Part shown: positions 5,836 to 9,401 of the stretch, piece after piece
How positions within the stretch are numbered: position 1 is the stretch's first letter
Layout: every line of letters starts with the position of its first letter
NCBI GenBank assembly: GCA_900770145.1
Contig: CAAGJL010000102.1
Span: forward strand, 1 to 9,401
DNA length: 9,401 bases
DNA from: Clostridia bacterium
Lineage (GTDB): Bacteria; Bacillota; Clostridia; Oscillospirales; CAG-272
Direction: 5' to 3'
The notes under the pieces: generated by a model
Told to the model about the DNA's origin: nothing
Database searches by the model: none
The model's input: only the letters and a program-made list of their open reading frames with translations
Translations under genes and position numbers: made by a program

Positions 5836-5867
5836 CCGGGGGCGCCTTTTGCAAAAGGCGCCCCCGG
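5836..5867. repeat. Perfect 32-nt palindrome after parA, possible bidirectional terminator
   Basis: CCGGGGGCGCCTTTT (5836-5850) and AAAAGGCGCCCCCGG (5853-5867) are perfect reverse complements around GC. It lies 18 nt after the parA stop. The stem contains T4/A4 near its tip rather than a T-run after it, so termination is possible but not textbook. It opens the repeat-rich spacer and may be a repeat module itself. Confidence 0.75.
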
Positions 5868-5905
5868 ACCCCCGCGAAAACCTTTGAAAAAAGGATGGGG
5901 AATGT

Positions 5906-6079
5906 GCCGCCGGAATGCACGCCGAACGCCCCGGCAGCGGTTGCCCAAAAGTTTTTGAAGGAGTTCGGAGGATAGTTTGTGTTAGGTACAACCCCTCCGC
6001 CGCGCGGGAGCGCGGCACCTCCCCTTACACAGGGCAGGCTTAGGGGTGCGCCGCCGGAATGCACGCCGAACGCCCCGGC
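5906..6079. repeat. Exact 30-nt direct repeat pair
   Basis: The 30 bases 5906-5935 are identical to 6050-6079 and both include GGAATGCACGCCGAACGCC. Each is followed further on by AAAAGTTTTTGAAGGA (5947-5962 and 6126-6141), so the two form members of one repeat unit with a variable middle. The GCACGCCGAAC portion resembles GCACTCGCCGAAC in the 9081-9401 array. Confidence 0.85.
5991..6047. repeat. Y-shaped foldable element
   Basis: The outer stem is ACCCCT (5991-5996) with AGGGGT (6042-6047). Inside are two hairpins: GCCGCGC/GCGCGGC (5999-6005 with 6010-6016), and CCTCCCCT with AGGGCAGG (6018-6025 with 6031-6038, imperfect). The whole could form a three-way junction as DNA cruciform or RNA. 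Similar layouts are, to my recollection, common intergenic repeats in clostridia. Confidence 0.55.
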
Positions 6080-6233
6080 GACCGTTGCCGGATTACCCGC
6101 CTTGACTTCCCGACTGTAGTTGTCGAAAAGTTTTTGAAGGAGTCCAGAGGAAACTTTTTTGCCCCGCGGGCGGCTAACAGAGATTGATGGTGTACAGCCG
6201 ATTGCGCACCAAACTTCCCGGCTGTGACTGCGG

Positions 6234-6285
6234 AAAAGTTTTTGAAGGATTCCAAAGGAAACTTTTTTCAAAAAGTTTCCTTTGG
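6234..6285. repeat. AAAAGTTTTTGAAGGA module with 16-bp hairpin
   Basis: The third copy of AAAAGTTTTTGAAGGA (6234-6249) leads into a perfect hairpin whose arms, 6252-6267 and 6270-6285 (CCAAAGGAAACTTTTT and its reverse complement), are separated by two bases. T- and A-runs at the tip and further A-runs behind it could allow termination on either strand. This is the most complete copy of the module in the spacer. Confidence 0.75.
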
Positions 6286-6379
6286 GAAAAAGTTTTCGCA
6301 CGCCTTTTTCAAAAGGCGGTGGAGGCGGTGGCGACTAACGATAAAATCATTTCATTTTATATAAAAGGAGGGACTTATC

Positions 6380-7270
6380 ATGGCAAAGAAACCGGGAGGA
6401 TTGGGAAGAGATTTTTACTCCATCCTGGACGACAATATTATGGGGATGAAAGAGGGCGCGGCAACAACGTTGCGCATCTCCGAAGTCGAGCCGCGGGCGG
6501 ATCAGCCCCGCAAGCAGTTTGACCGCGAGGCACTGCAGGCTCTGGCGGACTCGATTGCGGCCTACGGCGTACTGCAACCGATTATCGTGCGCCCCAACCC
6601 CAATTTTGAGGGCTCGTTTGAGATTGTAGCCGGGGAGCGCCGCTGGCGCGCCGCAAAAATGGCGGGGCTTACCGAAATCCCTGCCGTGGTGCTGGACGGC
6701 GACGATATGAAGATCGCCCAGGTGGCGCTGATTGAAAACGTTCAGCGCGAAGACCTGAACGTGGTGGAAGAAGCGCTGGGCTATCAGACCCTGATGGACA
6801 AGTTTGACATGACCCAGGAGGAAGTGGCAAAACAAGTGGGCAAATCCCGCCCCGCTATCACCAATCTGTTGCGCCTGCTGGATCTGCCGGAGGAGGTTTT
6901 GGCGCTTTTGCGCTCCGGGGAGCTTTCTGCCGGGCACGCGCGGGCGCTGCTGGGGCTCCGTGACCCGGAACTGATTCCGCTTTTCGCCAACCGTGCGGTG
7001 GCAAAAGGACTTTCCGTACGCGACGTGGAAACCATGGTGCGCCGCCAAAACGCGGAACCTGCCGAAACCCTGCCCGACATTGACGGCGGCACGCAGAACA
7101 AGGTCTATATGAAAGACCTGGAACGCCGCACGCGCGAGGCGCTGGGCAGAAAGGTCAAAATTACACAAAACGACAAAAAGAAATCCATTGAACTGTATTA
7201 CGACGACGACGAGGACATGGAAGCCCTTCTCACCGCGCTGTGCGGCAAGGATTTTTTCAAAGCAGAGTAA
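6380..7270 (+). CDS. parB: ParB / Spo0J chromosome-partitioning CTPase
   Basis: At 296 residues it is close to B. subtilis Spo0J. Order: a short N-terminal tail; the ParB/Srx-like CTP domain with QPRKQF (42-47), GERRWRA (85-91) and ENVQR (119-123); the HTH about 145-168 (TQEEVAKQVGKSRPAITNLL); SAGHARALL (183-191); an acidic linker; and a C-terminal dimerisation domain about 243-296. Specificity residues Arg157 and Gly185 are ParB-type, so it should bind the parS sites at 3762-4816. Known function: CTP-dependent clamp loading at parS, spreading, SMC recruitment and stimulation of ParA. The ATG at 6380 has a strong ribosome binding site, AAAGGAGGG, at 6364-6372. serS begins 16 nt after its stop, so the two are probably co-transcribed. 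Both CTP motifs are intact, in contrast to the upstream Noc-type paralogue. Confidence 0.96.
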   Translation: MAKKPGGLGRDFYSILDDNIMGMKEGAATTLRISEVEPRADQPRKQFDREALQALADSIAAYGVLQPIIVRPNPNFEGSFEIVAGERRWRAAKMAGLTEIPAVVLDGDDMKIAQVALIENVQREDLNVVEEALGYQTLMDKFDMTQEEVAKQVGKSRPAITNLLRLLDLPEEVLALLRSGELSAGHARALLGLRDPELIPLFANRAVAKGLSVRDVETMVRRQNAEPAETLPDIDGGTQNKVYMKDLERRTREALGRKVKITQNDKKKSIELYYDDDEDMEALLTALCGKDFFKAE

Positions 7271-7286
7271 AAAAGGAGAAAATCAA

Positions 7287-8570
7287 ATGCTTGACATTAA
7301 GTATATCAAAGAAAACCCGGACGAAGTAAAGGCGCGCCTTGCCACCAGACAAAAGGATTACAGCAAGGAAATCGACCGCCTGCTGGAACTGGACGTGGAG
7401 CGCCGCGCGCTGATTGCCGATACCGAAGCGAAAAAAGCGGAGCAGAACCGCATTTCCAAGTCCATCCCGCAGCTGAAAAAAGAGGGCAAGGACGTTGCGC
7501 CCATTTTTGCGGAGATGAAAGAGCTTTCCGATAATGTAAAGGTTGACACCGACAAAATCGCCGCCATTGACGCGGAGATGACCAACACGCTCCTTTCTAT
7601 CCCGAATATGCCCAACAAACTCGACCCCATCGGCAAGGATGACGCCGAAAATGCGGAAATCCGCCGCTGGAACGAGCCCCGCAAATTTGATTTTGAGGCA
7701 AAAGCGCACTGGGATCTCGGCAAAGACCTCGGTATTCTCGACCCTGACACCGCCGCAAAGGTCACGGGCGCGCGTTTCCACTTCTATCGCGGCGCGGGCG
7801 CGAAGTTGGAGCGCTCCATCATCAACTATTTCCTTAACACGCACACCGCACACGGGTATACCGAAATTTTCCCGCCCTTTATGGTCAATCGTGACTCGAT
7901 GCGCGGCACCGGTCAGCTCCCCAAATTTGAAGAGGACGCATTCCGCGTGGCAAATAACGATTGCTTCCTGATTCCGACCGCGGAAGTGCCGGTGACCAAT
8001 ATGCACCGTGACGAAATTCTGGACGGCGCCAAGCTGCCGATCTGCTACTGCGCGTATTCCGCGTGCTTCCGCGCGGAGGCAGGCTCCGCCGGGCGCGATA
8101 CCAGGGGACTGATTCGCCAGCATCAGTTCAACAAGGTTGAATTGGTAAAATTTACCAAGCCCGAAGAATCCTATGCGGAGTTGGAGAAACTGACCAACGA
8201 CGCGGAGCGGGTGTTGCAGGGGCTGGGTCTGCCCTACCGCGTGGTGCGGCTGTCCACGGGCGACCTTGGGTTTTCCAGCGCGATGACCTATGACATTGAG
8301 GTCTGGATGCCGTCGTACAACCGGTATGTGGAGATTTCCTCCTGCTCAGACTTTGAGGATTATCAGGCGCGCCGGGCAAACATCCGGTACCGCGAGAACC
8401 CGAAGGACAAGCCGAAACTGGTACACACGCTGAACGGTTCCGGCGTGGCGATCGGGCGCACGGTTGCGGCGATTATGGAGAACTATCAGAACGCGGACGG
8501 CACGATCACGGTGCCGGAGGCACTGCGCCCGTATATGGGTTGCGACGTCATCCGCGCGGAGAAGAAATAA
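7287..8570 (+). CDS. serS: Seryl-tRNA synthetase (SerRS)
   Basis: This is a 427-residue class II synthetase of normal bacterial length that charges tRNA-Ser with serine in the cytoplasm. Residues 1-110 form the tRNA-binding arm, a long antiparallel coiled coil about 28-100 beginning with MLDIKYIKENPDEVK. The catalytic core follows: GARFHFYRGAGAKLERSI (161-178, motif 1 region), TAEVP (231-235, serine binding), motif 2 with FRAEAGSAGRDTRGLIRQHQ (261-280), and motif 3 with LNGSGVAIGRT (382-392). The ATG at 7287 is preceded by AAAAAGGAGAA ending 7 nt upstream. No T-box leader is visible in the 16-nt gap to parB, so it is probably transcribed with parB. Its stop codon overlaps the start of the next gene (TAATG). 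Nothing suggests inactivation. Confidence 0.97.
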   Translation: MLDIKYIKENPDEVKARLATRQKDYSKEIDRLLELDVERRALIADTEAKKAEQNRISKSIPQLKKEGKDVAPIFAEMKELSDNVKVDTDKIAAIDAEMTNTLLSIPNMPNKLDPIGKDDAENAEIRRWNEPRKFDFEAKAHWDLGKDLGILDPDTAAKVTGARFHFYRGAGAKLERSIINYFLNTHTAHGYTEIFPPFMVNRDSMRGTGQLPKFEEDAFRVANNDCFLIPTAEVPVTNMHRDEILDGAKLPICYCAYSACFRAEAGSAGRDTRGLIRQHQFNKVELVKFTKPEESYAELEKLTNDAERVLQGLGLPYRVVRLSTGDLGFSSAMTYDIEVWMPSYNRYVEISSCSDFEDYQARRANIRYRENPKDKPKLVHTLNGSGVAIGRTVAAIMENYQNADGTITVPEALRPYMGCDVIRAEKK

Positions 8571-9055
8571 TGGGCGCGCCGCTCTCGGCATTTGAGGTGG
8601 CGGAGCGGACATACGAGCATTTTACGGTCAGCGCACAGTCGCTGACCGTGCTTGTATGGGCGTTTGCGGCGGGCATTCTGCTGGCGGCGGTTTATATGCT
8701 GTACCAGAAAACGGTGCCCGGCGGCGTGGTGCGCGCGGTGCTGGCGGGGGAGGCGCTCTCCTCCGAGAGCGCCAAAACCGCGGCGGAACTGGGCATCACC
8801 GGGCGGCTTGCGCGGCGGGAACTGCGAAAGAACGTAACGCTGAAGCGGATGATTCACCGCGTGGAAGCAGAAGGGAGAGAAACGCGGTACTTTATCCCGG
8901 AGGAGGAAAAATACCGCGCGGAACTGCGGTATGAGCGGGAGGGGAAAAACCCGGTCGTCACCTTTGTGCTGGTGGCGGCGATGACCTTTGTGTTTGCCCT
9001 GGTGCTGCTGCGCCTGCTTCCGGTGTTTCTGACGCTGGCGGATAAAATGATGTAA
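8570..9055 (+). CDS. Unrecognised two-TM membrane protein, coupled to serS
   Basis: The 161-residue protein was not recognised. A first membrane segment spans about 25-45 (LTVLVWAFAAGILLAAVYML) and a second about 129-155 (VVTFVLVAAMTFVFALVLLRLL). Between them lies a charged 80-residue region rich in Arg/Lys (RRELRKNVTLKRMIHRVEAEGRE, shown here in part as 82-103), ending in RYFIPEEEKYRAELRY (106-121). By the positive-inside rule this loop should be cytoplasmic with both ends outside. There is no signal peptide or catalytic motif. The ATG at 8570 shares its A with the serS stop (TAATG), and GGAG lies at 8558-8561, indicating translational coupling. The loop's FIPEEEKYRAE portion may be a conserved family signature. 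Coding is likely from spacing and composition; function unknown. Confidence 0.8.
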   Translation: MGAPLSAFEVAERTYEHFTVSAQSLTVLVWAFAAGILLAAVYMLYQKTVPGGVVRAVLAGEALSSESAKTAAELGITGRLARRELRKNVTLKRMIHRVEAEGRETRYFIPEEEKYRAELRYEREGKNPVVTFVLVAAMTFVFALVLLRLLPVFLTLADKMM

Positions 9056-9401
9056 GGCAGGGGGAGCCTTTTGCGAAAGGCCGCCTTGCGGCGGGGCTAA
9101 TAGGCTGATACGTTACTTTGGGCGCACACACCCAACGTGCGGCAACAGTCGCCGAAAAGTTTTTGGGGAAGTTTAAGAGGGGGCTTTTTTCAAAAACCGC
9201 CTTGCGGCGGGGCGAACAGGCTGTTACGTTACTTTGGGTGCACTCGCCGAACATTTCGGCGCGAATCGTCGGAAAGTTTTTGCGGCCGCCTTGCGGCGGG
9301 GCCAACAGACCGGCGCGGTGCTTTGGGTGCACTCGCCGAACATTCCGGGGGTAGTCGCTGGAAAGTTTTTCAGGGAGTTTAAGAGGGGGCTTTTTTCAAA
9401 A
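9056..9401. repeat. Tandem array of three modular intergenic repeats
   Basis: No gene is seen. Three units each open with CCGCCTTGCGGCGGGG (9081-9096, 9197-9212, 9286-9301), itself a small hairpin (CCGCC-TTGC-GGCGG). They continue through ACTTTGGGTGCACTCGCCGAAC or variants to a GGAAAGTTTTT-type core. Units 1 and 3 end in the same 25 nt, 9171-9195 and 9377-9401 (GAGGGGGCTTTTTTCAAAA); unit 2 lacks this tail, being 89 rather than 116 nt long. The array runs off the right edge. The preceding GCCTTT/AAAGGC hairpin (9066-9081) could aid termination after the membrane protein gene. Motifs shared with the parA-parB spacer suggest one family. Confidence 0.8.

Larger units (their letters stand above)
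5818..6379. other. parA-parB spacer filled with modular repeats
   Basis: These 562 nt contain no gene. The content is the palindrome at 5836-5867; a 30-nt block repeated exactly at 5906-5935 and 6050-6079; a Y-shaped foldable element at 5991-6047; three copies of AAAAGTTTTTGAAGGA at 5947-5962, 6126-6141 and 6234-6249; a long hairpin at 6252-6285; and a smaller one, CGCCTTTT/AAAAGGCG, at 6301-6318. Just before the parB ribosome binding site, ATAAAAT (6341-6347) and ATTTTAT (6354-6360) form a small inverted repeat. No convincing promoter for parB was seen. Confidence 0.75.

Noticed and set aside
4777..6018. 413-codon open frame on the minus strand over parA
   Set aside because: Fully antisense to the clear ParA gene and reading through repeats, a parS site and the parA promoter; no recognisable domain.
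6319..6379. Promoter for parB in the AT-rich stretch before its ribosome binding site
   Set aside because: TATATAAA lies too close to the start codon and no matching -35 was found; only the small inverted repeat ATAAAAT/ATTTTAT is certain.
6184..6522. 112-codon forward frame before parB
   Set aside because: Composed of translated repeats and overlapping the parB start in another frame.
7271..7286. T-box or other leader regulating serS
   Set aside because: The gap to parB is only 16 nt and holds just the ribosome binding site.
9118..9401. Forward open frames in the right-edge array
   Set aside because: They are translations of tandem repeats and lack a start signal; two overlapping frames have the same character.

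Overview
The window looks like a chromosomal segment close to the replication origin of a fairly GC-rich Bacillota, most likely a clostridial lineage of the Oscillospiraceae/Ruminococcaceae type. The evidence is the order mnmG - rsmG - noc - parA(soj) - parB(spo0J) on one strand, which is the classic oriC-flanking order of Firmicutes, together with strong AGGAGG-type ribosome binding sites and exact parS sequences. The taxonomic call is inference from synteny and style; no species can be named.

Layout, all genes on the + strand. 1-766: C-terminal part of MnmG (tRNA wobble-uridine modification). 767-1173: no gene, foldable GC-rich repeat-like elements. 1174-1905: RsmG (16S rRNA m7G methyltransferase), followed by a strong terminator and a 54-bp palindrome. 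2188-3459: a Noc-type ParB-family protein with its own promoter and terminator. 3460-5052: about 1.6 kb without a convincing intact gene. It carries six parS sites, a 64-bp tandem duplication containing two of them, short repeats, one possible gene relic and the parA promoter. 5053-5817: ParA/Soj. 5818-6379: repeat-filled spacer. 6380-7270: ParB/Spo0J. 7287-8570: SerRS. 8570-9055: an unrecognised two-TM membrane protein whose start overlaps the serS stop. 9056-9401: a tandem array of the same general repeat class seen between parA and parB.

How it fits together: ParB should load on the parS cluster and act with the ParA ATPase in origin segregation. Noc, the paralogue, should link chromosome position to division. 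The most notable observation is in Noc. Its DNA-recognition residues are Noc-type (Gln, Lys and Arg at three of the four known specificity positions), but both CTP-pocket motifs, intact in the ParB of this window (GERRWRA and ENVQR), are degraded (EEERFRA and DEYLG). Second is the dense parS centromere in the noc-parA gap, with parA and parB split by repeats instead of being tightly coupled. Third is a family of modular, foldable intergenic repeats.
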